From an uncultured Bacteroides sp. (GTDB lineage Bacteria > Bacteroidota > Bacteroidia > Bacteroidales > Bacteroidaceae), in the NCBI RefSeq assembly GCF_963678425.1, contig NZ_OY782857.1, forward strand, positions 221,001 to 285,000: a stretch of DNA of 64,000 nucleotides. Reading direction: 5' to 3'. The translations under genes were made by a program, and so were the position numbers. Under the pieces are notes generated by a model that worked only from the letters and a program-made list of their open reading frames with translations, was not told the DNA's origin and ran no database searches. Shown piece by piece: positions 33,958-44,480 of this stretch (the first letter of the stretch is position 1; each line of letters opens with the position of its first letter).

Positions 33958-34401
33958 ATGGCTAAAGAAGTTGCTGGACTAATCAAATTACAGATTAAAG
34001 GAGGCGCTGCAAATCCATCACCTCCCGTTGGACCTGCTTTAGGTTCTAAAGGGATCAATATCATGGAATTCTGCAAGCAATTCAATGCCAGGACCCAAGA
34101 CAAAGCAGGTAAAATATTACCTGTCGTTATTACTTATTATGCAGACAAGTCTTTTGATTTTGTAATCAAGACTCCTCCCGTTGCTATCCAACTATTGGAA
34201 GCAGCAAAGCTTAAGAGTGGTTCTGCTGAGCCTAATCGTAAAAAAGTTGCCGAGATTACTTGGGAACAAGTCCAAACGATTGCTCAGGACAAAATGGTTG
34301 ACTTGAACTGCTTCACTGTAGAAGCTGCTATGACTATGGTTGCTGGTACAGCTAGAAGTATGGGTATCACTGTAAAAGGGGAATTCCCTGGTAATAATTA
34401 A
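33958..34401 (+). CDS. rplK: 50S ribosomal protein L11 (uL11)
   Basis: Stalk-base protein binding the GTPase-associated centre of 23S rRNA. The 147-residue protein begins MAKEVAGLIKLQIKGGAANP and shows the PPVGPALGSKGINIMEFCKQ N-terminal domain (thiostrepton site) and the C-terminal rRNA-binding domain ending ARSMGITVKGEFPGNN. It lies 54 bp after nusG and 15 bp before rplA. Confidence 0.99.
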   Translation: MAKEVAGLIKLQIKGGAANPSPPVGPALGSKGINIMEFCKQFNARTQDKAGKILPVVITYYADKSFDFVIKTPPVAIQLLEAAKLKSGSAEPNRKKVAEITWEQVQTIAQDKMVDLNCFTVEAAMTMVAGTARSMGITVKGEFPGNN

Positions 34402-34416
34402 TAATCTTCAATTATA

Positions 34417-35115
34417 ATGGGAAAACTGACAAAAAATCAAAAGTTGGCTGCCGCTAAAGTTGAAGCAGGGAAAGCATACTCACTAAAAGAAGCATCTTCA
34501 TTGGTAAAGGAAATTACCACTACAAAATTTGATGCCTCATTAGATATTGATGTACGTTTAGGTGTAGATCCACGAAAAGCTAACCAAATGGTGAGAGGGG
34601 TTGTTTCTCTTCCTCACGGAACTGGTAAAGAAGTAAAAGTCTTGGTTCTTTGTACACCTGATGCTGAAGCTGCTGCAAAAGAAGCTGGAGCTGATTATGT
34701 AGGTCTTGATGAATATATTGATAAGATCAAAGGTGGATGGACTGATATTGATGTAATCATCACTATGCCTTCTATCATGGGTAAAATAGGTGCTCTTGGT
34801 CGTGTACTTGGTCCTCGTGGATTAATGCCGAACCCAAAGAGTGGTACTGTAACTATAGATGTTGCTAAAGCAGTGAGAGAAGTTAAACAAGGTAAAATCG
34901 ACTTTAAAGTTGATAAAAGCGGTATTGTTCATACTTCAATTGGTAAAGTTTCATTTGACTCTGATAAAATTCGCGAAAACGCAAAAGAATTTATGTCAAC
35001 TCTGAATAAACTAAAACCAACTGCAGCTAAAGGCACATATATAAAGAGTATTTATCTTTCTAGTACAATGAGTCTGGGTATTAAAATTGACCCAAAATCA
35101 ATTGAGGAAATCTAA
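34417..35115 (+). CDS. rplA: 50S ribosomal protein L1 (uL1)
   Basis: Forms the mobile L1 stalk that moves E-site tRNA out; in many bacteria it also represses the rplKA mRNA. The 232-residue protein starts MGKLTKNQKLAAAKVEAGKA and carries the signature MGKIGALGRVLGPRGLMPNP. The two-domain layout and length are standard. It follows rplK by 15 bp and precedes rplJ by 14 bp. Confidence 0.99.
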   Translation: MGKLTKNQKLAAAKVEAGKAYSLKEASSLVKEITTTKFDASLDIDVRLGVDPRKANQMVRGVVSLPHGTGKEVKVLVLCTPDAEAAAKEAGADYVGLDEYIDKIKGGWTDIDVIITMPSIMGKIGALGRVLGPRGLMPNPKSGTVTIDVAKAVREVKQGKIDFKVDKSGIVHTSIGKVSFDSDKIRENAKEFMSTLNKLKPTAAKGTYIKSIYLSSTMSLGIKIDPKSIEEI

Positions 35116-35129
35116 TAAATGGAGGAATA

Positions 35130-35642
35130 ATGAGAAAGGAAGATAAAAACACAGTAATTGAACAAATTGCTACAATCACAAAAGAATACTCTCACTTCTA
35201 TCTTGTCGATACAACTGCAATGAATGCAGCTACTACAAGTGCATTAAGAAGAAAATGTTTTGAGGCAGACATTAAGTTGCTTGTTGTAAAGAACACTTTG
35301 CTTCTCAAAGCATTAGACAGTTTAGATGTTGACTATTCTCCTTTGTACGGATCAATGAAAGGTTCTACTACCGTGATGTTTACTAACACCGGTAATGCTC
35401 CTGCAAAATTGATTAAGAGTGTAGCTAAGGACGGCATACCTGGACTTAAGGCTGCTTATGTAGAAGAAAGTTTCTATATCGGTGCTGACCAGTTAGAGTC
35501 TCTTATCAATATAAAGAGTAAGAATGAAGTTATTGCTGATGTTATTGCATTACTGCAATCTCCAGCCAAGAATGTTATTTCTGCTCTTCAATCAGGTGGA
35601 AACACCCTTCACGGAGTTCTAAAAACTCTTGGTGAAAGATAA
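35130..35642 (+). CDS. rplJ: 50S ribosomal protein L10 (uL10)
   Basis: Anchors the L7/L12 dimers to the stalk base. The 170-residue protein begins MRKEDKNTVIEQIATITKEY and contains the family block ALRRKCFEADIKLLVVKNTL and a C-terminal helix for L7/L12. A strong Shine-Dalgarno sequence GGAGG (35121-35125) lies four bases before the ATG, unlike rplK, rplA and rplL around it. No long L10 leader is present; the gap to rplA is 14 bp. Confidence 0.98.
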   Translation: MRKEDKNTVIEQIATITKEYSHFYLVDTTAMNAATTSALRRKCFEADIKLLVVKNTLLLKALDSLDVDYSPLYGSMKGSTTVMFTNTGNAPAKLIKSVAKDGIPGLKAAYVEESFYIGADQLESLINIKSKNEVIADVIALLQSPAKNVISALQSGGNTLHGVLKTLGER

Positions 35643-35689
35643 TATCAAAACAAAATAATTAGTAAAATAAACATTAAAATCATACAAAA

Positions 35690-36064
35690 ATGGCAGATTT
35701 GAAAGCTTTTGCAGAACAATTAGTTAACTTGACAGTAAAAGAAGTTAATGAACTTGCTACTATCCTTAAAGAAGAATATGGTATTGAACCTGCTGCTGCA
35801 GCTGTTGCTGTTGCTGCTGGTCCTGCTGCAGGTGCAGCTGTTGCTGAAGAAAAGACTTCTTTTGATGTAGTATTGAAGAGTGCAGGTAGCGCAAAATTAC
35901 AAGTTGTTAAAGCAGTTAAAGAACAATGCGGTCTTGGCTTGAAAGAAGCTAAAGATTTAGTTGATGCTGCTCCTAGCGTAGTTAAAGAAGGTGTTGCTAA
36001 AGCAGACGCTGAAGCATTGAAAAAAGCATTAGAAGAAGCTGGAGCTGAAGTTGAACTTAAATAA
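35690..36064 (+). CDS. rplL: 50S ribosomal protein L7/L12 (bL12)
   Basis: Multicopy stalk protein that recruits and activates translational GTPases. The 124-residue protein has the N-terminal dimerisation helices (MADLKAFAEQLVNLTVKEVN), an Ala-rich hinge (AAAAVAVAAGPAAGAAVAE) and the globular C-terminal domain (FDVVLKSAGSAKLQVVKAVK, GLGLKEAKDLVDAAP). It lies 47 bp after rplJ and is followed by a hairpin before rpoB. Confidence 0.99.
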   Translation: MADLKAFAEQLVNLTVKEVNELATILKEEYGIEPAAAAVAVAAGPAAGAAVAEEKTSFDVVLKSAGSAKLQVVKAVKEQCGLGLKEAKDLVDAAPSVVKEGVAKADAEALKKALEEAGAEVELK

Positions 36065-36089
36065 CATTAGCCTGTTAATCAGGTAATTC

Positions 36090-36127
36090 GGTTAAGAGCC
36101 CTCCGTAAGAGGGTTCTTAACCTTTTT
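36090..36127 (+). terminator. Strong hairpin with T run between rplL and rpoB (attenuator)
   Basis: A 14-base arm beginning GGTTAAGAGCCCTC (36090-36103) pairs with 36109-36122 at 13 positions plus one G-T pair, loop CGTAA, followed by TTTTTG. It looks like a full intrinsic terminator inside an operon. Partial read-through would lower rpoBC against rplL, as the rplL-rpoB attenuator does in E. coli. Confidence 0.8.
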
Positions 36128-36168
36128 GTGTATATATTTATAAATAAGTTCTACAAATTCATTAACAG

Positions 36169-39100
36169 ATGTCTTCAAATACTGTAAATCAAAGAGTTAA
36201 TTTTGCTTCTATCAAGAATCCATTTGGATATCCTGATTTCTTAGAAGTACAATTGAAGTCATTCAAAGACTTTCTACAATTAGATACCCCACCTGAAAAA
36301 CGTAAAAATGAGGGATTGTACAAAGTATTTGCTGAAAACTTCCCTATAGCCGACACAAGAAATAATTTTGTTCTTGAGTTTTTGGACTACTATATTGATC
36401 CGCCAAGATACACAATCGACGATTGCATTGAGCGAGGTTTGACTTATAGTGTCCCTTTAAAAGCAAAACTCAAATTATACTGCACGGATCCGGATCATGA
36501 AGACTTTGACACTGTTATTCAAGACGTGTTCCTTGGTCCTATCCCGTATATGACGGATCAAGCGACATTCGTTATAAACGGTGCAGAACGTGTTGTTGTA
36601 TCCCAATTACACCGTTCGCCTGGCGTCTTTTTCGGTCAAAGCGTCCATGCAAATGGAACAAAACTTTATTCAGCTCGTATAATTCCATTTAAAGGTTCTT
36701 GGATTGAATTCGCAACAGACATTAATAATGTGATGTATGCGTATATCGACCGCAAGAAAAAACTGCCTGTAACAACTCTGTTAAGAGCAATAGGCTTTGA
36801 AAATGATAAAGATATTCTTGAAATCTTTAATCTAGCAGAAGATATAAAAGTAAACAAGAGTAATCTTAAAAAAATTGTTGGAAGAAAACTAGCAGCTAGA
36901 GTTCTAAAGACTTGGGTAGAAGATTTCGTAGATGAAGATACAGGTGAAGTTGTGTCTATCGAACGTAATGAAGTTATTATCGATCGTGAAACGGTACTAG
37001 AACAAGAGCATGTTGATGAAATTCTCGAGTCCGGCGTTCAAAGCATCCTTGTACATAAAGAGGAGCCTAATCAATCAGATTATTCTATTATTTATAATAC
37101 ACTCCAAAAAGACCCTAGTAATTCAGAAAAAGAGGCTGTATTATATATTTATAGACAACTTCGTAACGCAGACCCTGCAGATGACGCTAGTGCACGTGAA
37201 GTAATTAATAATCTATTTTTCTCAGAAAAAAGATATGATCTGGGTGAAGTTGGTAGATATAGAATTAACAAGAAACTAAATCTATCTACCAGCATGGATG
37301 TTAAGGTCCTGACTAAAGAAGATATTATTGAAATTATCAAATATTTAATTGAGTTAATTAACTCAAAAGCAATAGTTGATGATATTGACCATTTAAGTAA
37401 TAGACGTGTACGTACTGTAGGAGAACAATTATCAAATCAGTTTGCTATTGGTTTGGCTCGTATGTCTCGTACTATACGTGAAAGAATGAATGTCAGAGAT
37501 AATGAAGTCTTTACTCCAATAGATTTGATCAATGCAAAGACAATATCTTCAGTGATCAACACTTTCTTTGGAACAAATGCTCTGTCTCAATTCATGGACC
37601 AGACTAACCCACTGGCTGAAATTACTCATAAAAGACGTATGTCTGCATTGGGTCCTGGAGGTCTATCACGTGAACGAGCAGGTTTTGAGGTTCGTGACGT
37701 ACACTATACACACTATGGTCGACTATGTCCAATTGAAACCCCAGAAGGTCCAAATATTGGTTTGATCTCATCATTATGCGTATATGCCAAAATTAACGAT
37801 CTTGGATTTATCGAGACTCCATATAGACCAGTTACGAACGGTAAAGTCGATTTCTCATCTGAAGGACTTACCTATCTAACTGCAGAAGAGGAAGAAGGAA
37901 AGATCATTGGGCAAGGAAACGCTCAAGTAGATGATGAAGGTAAGTTTATCAATAATCGTATAAACAGCCGTCAGGATGCAGATTTCCCGGTTGTTGATCC
38001 TTCAGAAGTTGAACTGATGGATGTAGCTCCTCAACAGATTGCATCTATTGCTGCATCATTGATTCCTTTCTTGGAACATGATGATGCTAACCGTGCCTTG
38101 ATGGGATCTAACATGATGCGCCAGGCAGTTCCATTACTAAAATGTGAATCTCCAATTGTGGGTACAGGAATTGAGAAACAACTTGTAGAAGATTCACGTA
38201 CACAGATAGCTGCCGAAGGTGAAGGCGTTATTGATTTTGTAGATGCTACAGTAATTCGAGTGCTTTATGATAAAACTGAAGATGAAGAATTTGTAAGTTT
38301 TGAAAGTGCACTGAAAGAATATAAAATACCTAAATTCCGTAAGACTAACCAGAACATGACAATTGACCTTCGTCCAATTTGCACAAAAGGACAAAGAGTC
38401 AAAGCCGGTGATATTCTGACTGAGGGTTACTCAACACAAAATGGAGAACTGGCACTTGGAAAGAATCTTCTTGTAGCTTTCATGCCATGGAAAGGGTATA
38501 ATTATGAGGATGCAATCGTTCTTAACGAGCGGGTTGTTCGTGAAGATATATTAACATCTGTTCACGTAGAAGAGTATTCATTAGAGGTGCGCGAGACTAA
38601 ACGTGGTATGGAAGAATTAACTTCAGACATACCAAACGTAAGCGAAGAAGCGACAAAAGACCTTGATGAAAACGGAATTGTTCGTGTTGGAGCAAGAATT
38701 CAACCTGGAGATATCCTAATCGGGAAGATTACTCCAAAAGGTGAATCTGACCCTTCACCAGAAGAAAAACTTCTTCGTGCAATATTTGGAGATAAAGCCG
38801 GTGATGTAAAAGATGCATCATTAAAAGCTTCTCCTTCATTAAAAGGAGTCATTATTGACAAAAGGCTTTTTTCTCGAGTTGTTAAAAACAGAAGTTCCAA
38901 GTTAGCAGATAAGGCATTACTTCCTAAAATTGATGATGAATTTGAAGCTAAAATAGATGATTTGAAATCTATTTTAATTGAAAAACTTCTAGTTTTAACA
39001 GAAGGAAAAACATCTCAAGGTGTAAAAGATTATTTAGGAGCAGACGTTATAGCTAAAGGAGCACTCTTTACAGCAACTGACCTTAGAAATCTAGACTATA

Positions 39101-39981
39101 CATCTATTCAGATTAGTAAGTGGACAGCTGATGCGCACAAGAATGATATGATCCGTGATCTGATTCTAAATTATTTGAAAAAATATAAAGAACTAGACGC
39201 TGAGCTGAAACGGAAAAAGTTCAGTATCACAATTGGTGATGAACTACCCGCTGGTATCATTCAAATGGCCAAAGTCTATATTGCCAAAAAACGTAAAATT
39301 AGCGTAGGTGATAAGATGGCTGGACGTCACGGAAATAAGGGTATTGTTTCAAGAATTGTTAGACAAGAAGATATGCCATTCCTTGCTGATGGTACTCCCG
39401 TTGATATAGTTCTTAACCCTCTTGGTGTACCTTCTCGTATGAACTTAGGGCAGATCTTTGAGACAGTTCTTGGTTGGGCAGGTAAGAAACTTGGTGTTAA
39501 GTTTGCAACTCCGATCTTTGATGGTGCAACTCTAGAAAGCATAACAGAATGGACTGACAAAGCAGGTGTTCCTCGCTTCGGCAAGAGTTATCTTTGTGAT
39601 GGAGGTACTGGTGATCGTTTTGACCAGCCTGCTACAGTAGGTGTAATTTATATGCTTAAATTAGGTCACATGGTTGAAGATAAGATGCATGCACGTTCTA
39701 TCGGTCCATATTCTCTCATCACTCAGCAGCCTCTTGGTGGTAAAGCACAATTTGGTGGTCAACGTTTCGGAGAAATGGAGGTTTGGGCATTGGAAGCATT
39801 TGGTGCATCACACATTCTCCAGGAGATCCTTACAATTAAATCTGATGATGTGGTAGGACGTTCAAAGGCTTATGAAGCCATTGTTAAAGGTGATCCTATG
39901 CCACAGCCAGGCATCCCAGAATCTCTCAATGTATTATTGCATGAATTAAGAGGTCTTGGACTAAGTATTAACTTAGAATAA
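36169..39981 (+). CDS. rpoB: DNA-directed RNA polymerase subunit beta
   Basis: Catalytic-core subunit of RNA polymerase. The 1270-residue protein starts MSSNTVNQRVNFASIKNPFG. The rifampicin-binding region reads ALSQFMDQTNPLAEITHKRR followed by MSALGPGGLSRERAGFEVRD, the wild-type sensitive form at the usual contact residues. Later blocks (KPKGESDPSPEEKLL-like, HGNKGIVSRIVRQEDMPFLA, GGKAQFGGQRFGEMEVWALE) are intact. It follows the rplL attenuator and precedes rpoC by 32 bp. Confidence 0.99.
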   Translation: MSSNTVNQRVNFASIKNPFGYPDFLEVQLKSFKDFLQLDTPPEKRKNEGLYKVFAENFPIADTRNNFVLEFLDYYIDPPRYTIDDCIERGLTYSVPLKAKLKLYCTDPDHEDFDTVIQDVFLGPIPYMTDQATFVINGAERVVVSQLHRSPGVFFGQSVHANGTKLYSARIIPFKGSWIEFATDINNVMYAYIDRKKKLPVTTLLRAIGFENDKDILEIFNLAEDIKVNKSNLKKIVGRKLAARVLKTWVEDFVDEDTGEVVSIERNEVIIDRETVLEQEHVDEILESGVQSILVHKEEPNQSDYSIIYNTLQKDPSNSEKEAVLYIYRQLRNADPADDASAREVINNLFFSEKRYDLGEVGRYRINKKLNLSTSMDVKVLTKEDIIEIIKYLIELINSKAIVDDIDHLSNRRVRTVGEQLSNQFAIGLARMSRTIRERMNVRDNEVFTPIDLINAKTISSVINTFFGTNALSQFMDQTNPLAEITHKRRMSALGPGGLSRERAGFEVRDVHYTHYGRLCPIETPEGPNIGLISSLCVYAKINDLGFIETPYRPVTNGKVDFSSEGLTYLTAEEEEGKIIGQGNAQVDDEGKFINNRINSRQDADFPVVDPSEVELMDVAPQQIASIAASLIPFLEHDDANRALMGSNMMRQAVPLLKCESPIVGTGIEKQLVEDSRTQIAAEGEGVIDFVDATVIRVLYDKTEDEEFVSFESALKEYKIPKFRKTNQNMTIDLRPICTKGQRVKAGDILTEGYSTQNGELALGKNLLVAFMPWKGYNYEDAIVLNERVVREDILTSVHVEEYSLEVRETKRGMEELTSDIPNVSEEATKDLDENGIVRVGARIQPGDILIGKITPKGESDPSPEEKLLRAIFGDKAGDVKDASLKASPSLKGVIIDKRLFSRVVKNRSSKLADKALLPKIDDEFEAKIDDLKSILIEKLLVLTEGKTSQGVKDYLGADVIAKGALFTATDLRNLDYTSIQISKWTADAHKNDMIRDLILNYLKKYKELDAELKRKKFSITIGDELPAGIIQMAKVYIAKKRKISVGDKMAGRHGNKGIVSRIVRQEDMPFLADGTPVDIVLNPLGVPSRMNLGQIFETVLGWAGKKLGVKFATPIFDGATLESITEWTDKAGVPRFGKSYLCDGGTGDRFDQPATVGVIYMLKLGHMVEDKMHARSIGPYSLITQQPLGGKAQFGGQRFGEMEVWALEAFGASHILQEILTIKSDDVVGRSKAYEAIVKGDPMPQPGIPESLNVLLHELRGLGLSINLE

Positions 39982-40013
39982 TTAATAGATAACTCTTTAC
40001 ATAAATTAATCGT

Positions 40014-43000
40014 ATGGCTTTTAGAAAAGAAAATAAGATAAAGAGTAATTTCTCGAAAATCTCAATTGGTTTAGCTTCTCCTGAAGAAATCCTTGAGAAT
40101 TCGAGTGGTGAAGTTTTGAAGCCTGAAACTATCAACTATCGTACATATAAACCAGAACGTGATGGTTTATTTTGTGAACGTATATTTGGTCCAATTAAGG
40201 ATTATGAATGTCATTGTGGTAAATACAAAAGAATTCGCTACAAGGGAATCGTTTGCGACCGATGCGGTGTTGAAGTTACTGAGAAAAAAGTAAGACGTGA
40301 ACGCATGGGACATATTCAGTTAGTTGTCCCTGTTGCTCATATTTGGTATTTCCGTTCACTGCCAAACAAGATCGGCTACCTACTAGGTTTACCTACAAAG
40401 AAGCTCGATTCAATCGTTTATTATGAGCGTTATGTTGTAATTCAGCCAGGTATTAAAGCTGCTGATGGCATTAATGCTTATGATCTACTGTCAGAAGAGG
40501 AGTATCTTGATATTCTTGAAACTCTTCCAAAAGAAAATCAATATTTAGAGGATACAGACCCCAATAAGTTTATAGCTAAAATGGGTGCTGAAGCTATCCA
40601 GGATTTATTGTCTCGCCTTGACTTAGACACATTGTCTTATGAGTTAAGACATAAAGCTGGAAATGATTCGTCACAACAGCGAAAAAATGAAGCACTGAAA
40701 CGTCTGCAAGTAGTAGAATCGTTCAGAGCATCAAGAGGACGAAATAAGCCAGAATGGATGATCGTACGTATTGTACCGGTTATTCCTCCAGAACTAAGAC
40801 CTTTGGTGCCATTGGATGGTGGTCGTTTTGCAACATCAGATTTAAATGATTTATATCGTCGTGTAATCATTCGAAACAATCGTCTTAAGAGATTGATAGA
40901 AATCAAGGCTCCAGAAGTCATTCTACGTAATGAGAAACGTATGTTGCAAGAATCTGTTGACTCCTTGTTCGACAATTCACGCAAATCAAGTGCTGTAAAG
41001 ACTGATGCTAACCGTCCTTTGAAATCTTTATCCGATAGTTTAAAAGGTAAACAAGGACGTTTCCGTCAAAACTTATTAGGTAAACGTGTTGACTACTCTG
41101 CACGTTCAGTAATTGTTGTCGGACCAGAATTAAGAATGCACGAATGTGGTATTCCAAAATTAATGGCCGCAGAATTGTATAAACCATTTGTTATTCGCAA
41201 ACTGATTGAGAGAGGTATTGTTAAGACTGTTAAATCTGCAAAGAAAATAGTTGACCGCAAAGAGCCTGTTATCTGGGATATTCTGGAATATGTAATGAAA
41301 GGTCATCCTGTATTGTTAAACCGTGCGCCAACATTGCACCGTTTAGGTATTCAGGCATTCCAACCTAAGATGATCGAAGGAAAAGCTATTCAGCTCCACC
41401 CACTAGCATGTACAGCGTTTAACGCTGACTTTGATGGTGACCAGATGGCTGTTCACTTACCCCTTAGCAATGAAGCTGTTTTAGAAGCTCAGATGTTGAT
41501 GCTAGCGTCACATAACATTCTAAATCCAGCTAATGGTGCTCCAATTACTGTACCTTCACAGGATATGGTGCTTGGTTTGTATTATATTACAAAACTAAGA
41601 ACAGGAGCCAAGGGAGAAGGCCTTACATTCTACGGTCCGGAAGAAGCAACCATTGCTTACAACGAAGGGAAAGTAGACATTCACGCAATAATTAATGTTG
41701 TTGTTAAAGATATTGATGAGAATGGCAACATTATCGATGTTCTAAAGAAAGAGACTTCTGTAGGACGTGTTATTGTAAATGAAATTGTACCTCCTGAAGT
41801 TGGATATATAAACAGAATTATTTCTAAGAAATCTCTTCGCGAGATTATTGGTGATGTAATTAAAGCTTGTGGAGTTGCTAAAACAGCAGATTTCCTTGAT
41901 GGTATTAAGAACCTAGGTTATAAAATGGCATTCCAGGGTGGACTGTCTTTCAACTTGGATGATATTATCATTCCAAAAGAAAAGAAAGTTTTAGTTCAAC
42001 GAGGATATGATGAAGTTGAACAAGTTGTAAATAACTACAACATGGGATTCATCACCAACAATGAACGTTATAATCAGGTTATTGATATATGGACACATAT
42101 AAATTCAGAATTATCAAACATCTTAATGAAGACAATTTCTTCAGACGATCAAGGATTCAATTCTGTATATATGATGCTTGACTCAGGAGCACGTGGTTCT
42201 AAAGAACAGATTCGTCAGCTTTCAGGTATGCGTGGTTTGATGGCAAAGCCTCAAAAAGCAGGTGCTGAGGGTGGTCAGATTATTGAGAACCCAATTCTTT
42301 CTAACTTTAAGGAAGGACTATCAGTACTTGAGTACTTTATTTCAACCCACGGTGCTCGTAAAGGTTTGGCCGATACGGCACTTAAAACAGCTGATGCCGG
42401 ATACTTGACTCGTCGTTTGGTAGACGTTTCACATGACGTTATCATCAATGAAGAGGATTGCGGTACACTTCGCGGACTGATTTGTACAGAATTAAAGAAT
42501 AACGAAGATGTTATTGCTACTCTATCCGATCGAATTCTAGGCCGTGTCTCTGTACATGATATCATCCACCCAACAACAGGCGAATTACTCGTTGCCGGCG
42601 GAGATGAAATTACTGAAGATGTTGCTAAGAAGATTGAAGATTCACCTATCGAGAGTGTAGAAATCCGCTCTGTATTGACCTGCGAATCGAAAAAAGGTGT
42701 TTGTGCAAAATGTTACGGTCGTAACCTTGCCACTAACCGAATGGTTCAAAAGGGAGAAGCAGTTGGAGTAATCGCAGCTCAGTCTATTGGTGAGCCGGGT
42801 ACTCAGCTTACTCTTCGTACATTCCACGCCGGTGGTACTGCAGCTAATATTGCTGCACATGCAGCTGTTAAAGCTAAGTATAATGGCCGTTTGGAATTTG
42901 AAGAACTTCGTACAGTAGAAACTGTTGACGAAACAGGCGCAACAGTTAAGGTTGTTGTTGGACGACTTGCTGAACTAAGAATTGTTGACGTTAATACAAA

Positions 43001-44300
43001 TATTGTTCTTTCAAATCATAGTATACCTTATGGTTCTACATTATATGCATCCGAAGGAGAAATTGTAGAAAAAGGTAAACTTATCTGTAAATGGGATCCA
43101 TTTAATGCCGTAATTATCACTGAAGCAACAGGTAAGATTGAGTTTGAAGGCGTTATTGAAAACGTTACATATAAAGTTGAGTCTGACGAGGCGACAGGTC
43201 TGCGTGAATATATCATCATTGAGTCAAGAGATAAGACGAAAGTTCCTTCTGCCCACATCATTGATGAGAATGGAGAATTAATCCGTACTTATAACTTCCC
43301 AGTAGGTGGTCACGTTGTAGTTGAGAATGAACAGCAAGTAAAATCTGGAGATATTCTCGTTAAGATTCCTCGCGCAGTAGGTAAGGCTGGTGATATCACT
43401 GGTGGTCTTCCTCGTGTAACAGAATTATTTGAAGCCCGTAATCCTTCTAATCCAGCAGTTGTATCTGAAATTGATGGTGAAGTAACAATGGGTAAGATTA
43501 AACGTGGTAATCGTGAGATCATTGTAACATCTAAAACAGGTGAGGTTAAGAAGTACTTGGTTTCTCTTTCAAAACAAATTCTTGTTCAGGAGAATGACTA
43601 TGTACGTGCAGGTACACCGCTTTCTGATGGAGCAACTACACCTGCAGACATTCTGGCAATTAAAGGTCCTACAGCTGTTCAGGAATATATCGTGAACGAA
43701 GTGCAAGACGTTTATCGCCTACAAGGTGTGAAGATTAACGATAAACATTTTGAAGTTATTGTACGTCAAATGATGCGTAAAGTTCAAATTAATGAGCCGG
43801 GAGATACAAGATTCCTAGAGCAACAAATTGTTGACAAACTTGATTTCATGGAAGAGAATGATCACATTTGGGGCAAGAAAGTTGTTCTTGAATCCGGAGA
43901 TTCTCAGAATTTGCAACCAGGACAGATTGTTACAGCTCGTAAGCTTAGAGACGAAAACAGTATGCTGAAACGTCGTGACTTGAAGCCTGTAGAAGTTCGT
44001 GATGCCATAGCTGCTACATCTACTCAGATTTTGCAAGGTATTACCCGTGCAGCACTTCAGACAAAGAGCTTTATGTCAGCAGCTTCCTTCCAGGAAACGA
44101 CTAAAGTATTGAATGAAGCCGCAATAAACGGTAAAATAGACAAGCTTGAAGGTATGAAAGAAAATGTTATTTGTGGACATTTGATTCCTGCCGGAACTGG
44201 TCAACGCGAATTTGAGAAGATCATTGTTGGTTCTAAAGAAGAATACGATCGCATATTGGCTAATCGTAAAACAGTTTTAGACTACAGTGAAGTAGAATAA
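40014..44300 (+). CDS. rpoC: DNA-directed RNA polymerase subunit beta'
   Basis: Holds the catalytic magnesium in NADFDGDQMAVH (about 468-479). The 1428-residue protein starts MAFRKENKIKSNFSKISIGL. The N-terminal zinc site (CHCGKYKRIRYKGIVCDRCG), the bridge-helix/trigger-loop region and the second zinc site (CESKKGVCAKCYGRNL) are present. It ends the rpoBC transcript at a strong terminator. The gene expected next in related genomes (DUF3467, then rpsL) is not here but lies 27 kb to the left on the other strand. Confidence 0.99.
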   Translation: MAFRKENKIKSNFSKISIGLASPEEILENSSGEVLKPETINYRTYKPERDGLFCERIFGPIKDYECHCGKYKRIRYKGIVCDRCGVEVTEKKVRRERMGHIQLVVPVAHIWYFRSLPNKIGYLLGLPTKKLDSIVYYERYVVIQPGIKAADGINAYDLLSEEEYLDILETLPKENQYLEDTDPNKFIAKMGAEAIQDLLSRLDLDTLSYELRHKAGNDSSQQRKNEALKRLQVVESFRASRGRNKPEWMIVRIVPVIPPELRPLVPLDGGRFATSDLNDLYRRVIIRNNRLKRLIEIKAPEVILRNEKRMLQESVDSLFDNSRKSSAVKTDANRPLKSLSDSLKGKQGRFRQNLLGKRVDYSARSVIVVGPELRMHECGIPKLMAAELYKPFVIRKLIERGIVKTVKSAKKIVDRKEPVIWDILEYVMKGHPVLLNRAPTLHRLGIQAFQPKMIEGKAIQLHPLACTAFNADFDGDQMAVHLPLSNEAVLEAQMLMLASHNILNPANGAPITVPSQDMVLGLYYITKLRTGAKGEGLTFYGPEEATIAYNEGKVDIHAIINVVVKDIDENGNIIDVLKKETSVGRVIVNEIVPPEVGYINRIISKKSLREIIGDVIKACGVAKTADFLDGIKNLGYKMAFQGGLSFNLDDIIIPKEKKVLVQRGYDEVEQVVNNYNMGFITNNERYNQVIDIWTHINSELSNILMKTISSDDQGFNSVYMMLDSGARGSKEQIRQLSGMRGLMAKPQKAGAEGGQIIENPILSNFKEGLSVLEYFISTHGARKGLADTALKTADAGYLTRRLVDVSHDVIINEEDCGTLRGLICTELKNNEDVIATLSDRILGRVSVHDIIHPTTGELLVAGGDEITEDVAKKIEDSPIESVEIRSVLTCESKKGVCAKCYGRNLATNRMVQKGEAVGVIAAQSIGEPGTQLTLRTFHAGGTAANIAAHAAVKAKYNGRLEFEELRTVETVDETGATVKVVVGRLAELRIVDVNTNIVLSNHSIPYGSTLYASEGEIVEKGKLICKWDPFNAVIITEATGKIEFEGVIENVTYKVESDEATGLREYIIIESRDKTKVPSAHIIDENGELIRTYNFPVGGHVVVENEQQVKSGDILVKIPRAVGKAGDITGGLPRVTELFEARNPSNPAVVSEIDGEVTMGKIKRGNREIIVTSKTGEVKKYLVSLSKQILVQENDYVRAGTPLSDGATTPADILAIKGPTAVQEYIVNEVQDVYRLQGVKINDKHFEVIVRQMMRKVQINEPGDTRFLEQQIVDKLDFMEENDHIWGKKVVLESGDSQNLQPGQIVTARKLRDENSMLKRRDLKPVEVRDAIAATSTQILQGITRAALQTKSFMSAASFQETTKVLNEAAINGKIDKLEGMKENVICGHLIPAGTGQREFEKIIVGSKEEYDRILANRKTVLDYSEVE

Positions 44301-44317
44301 GCATTATACATAATTTT

Positions 44318-44360
44318 AAAAAGAGAGTGGTCCAAAAGATCACTCTCTTTTTGTTTTTTC
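44318..44360 (+). terminator. Terminator of the rpoBC operon
   Basis: AAAAAGAGAGTG (44318-44329) pairs perfectly with CACTCTCTTTTT (44341-44352), followed by a T-rich run. It lies 18 bases after the rpoC stop codon. Confidence 0.9.
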
Positions 44361-44480
44361 TACTCATGAATAAATTCACTTGTCTTATGAAGGCATGTTA
44401 TTTCAGCCAACTTATCAAGCGACTAAACAACAGTAGCTATTTCAGTGCATGACGTAACCAAAACAATGAATACAAAAAGA

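Noticed and set aside
37622..37690. Possible rifampicin-resistance change in rpoB
   Set aside because: The rifampicin pocket region reads as the usual sensitive sequence at the recognised contact residues.
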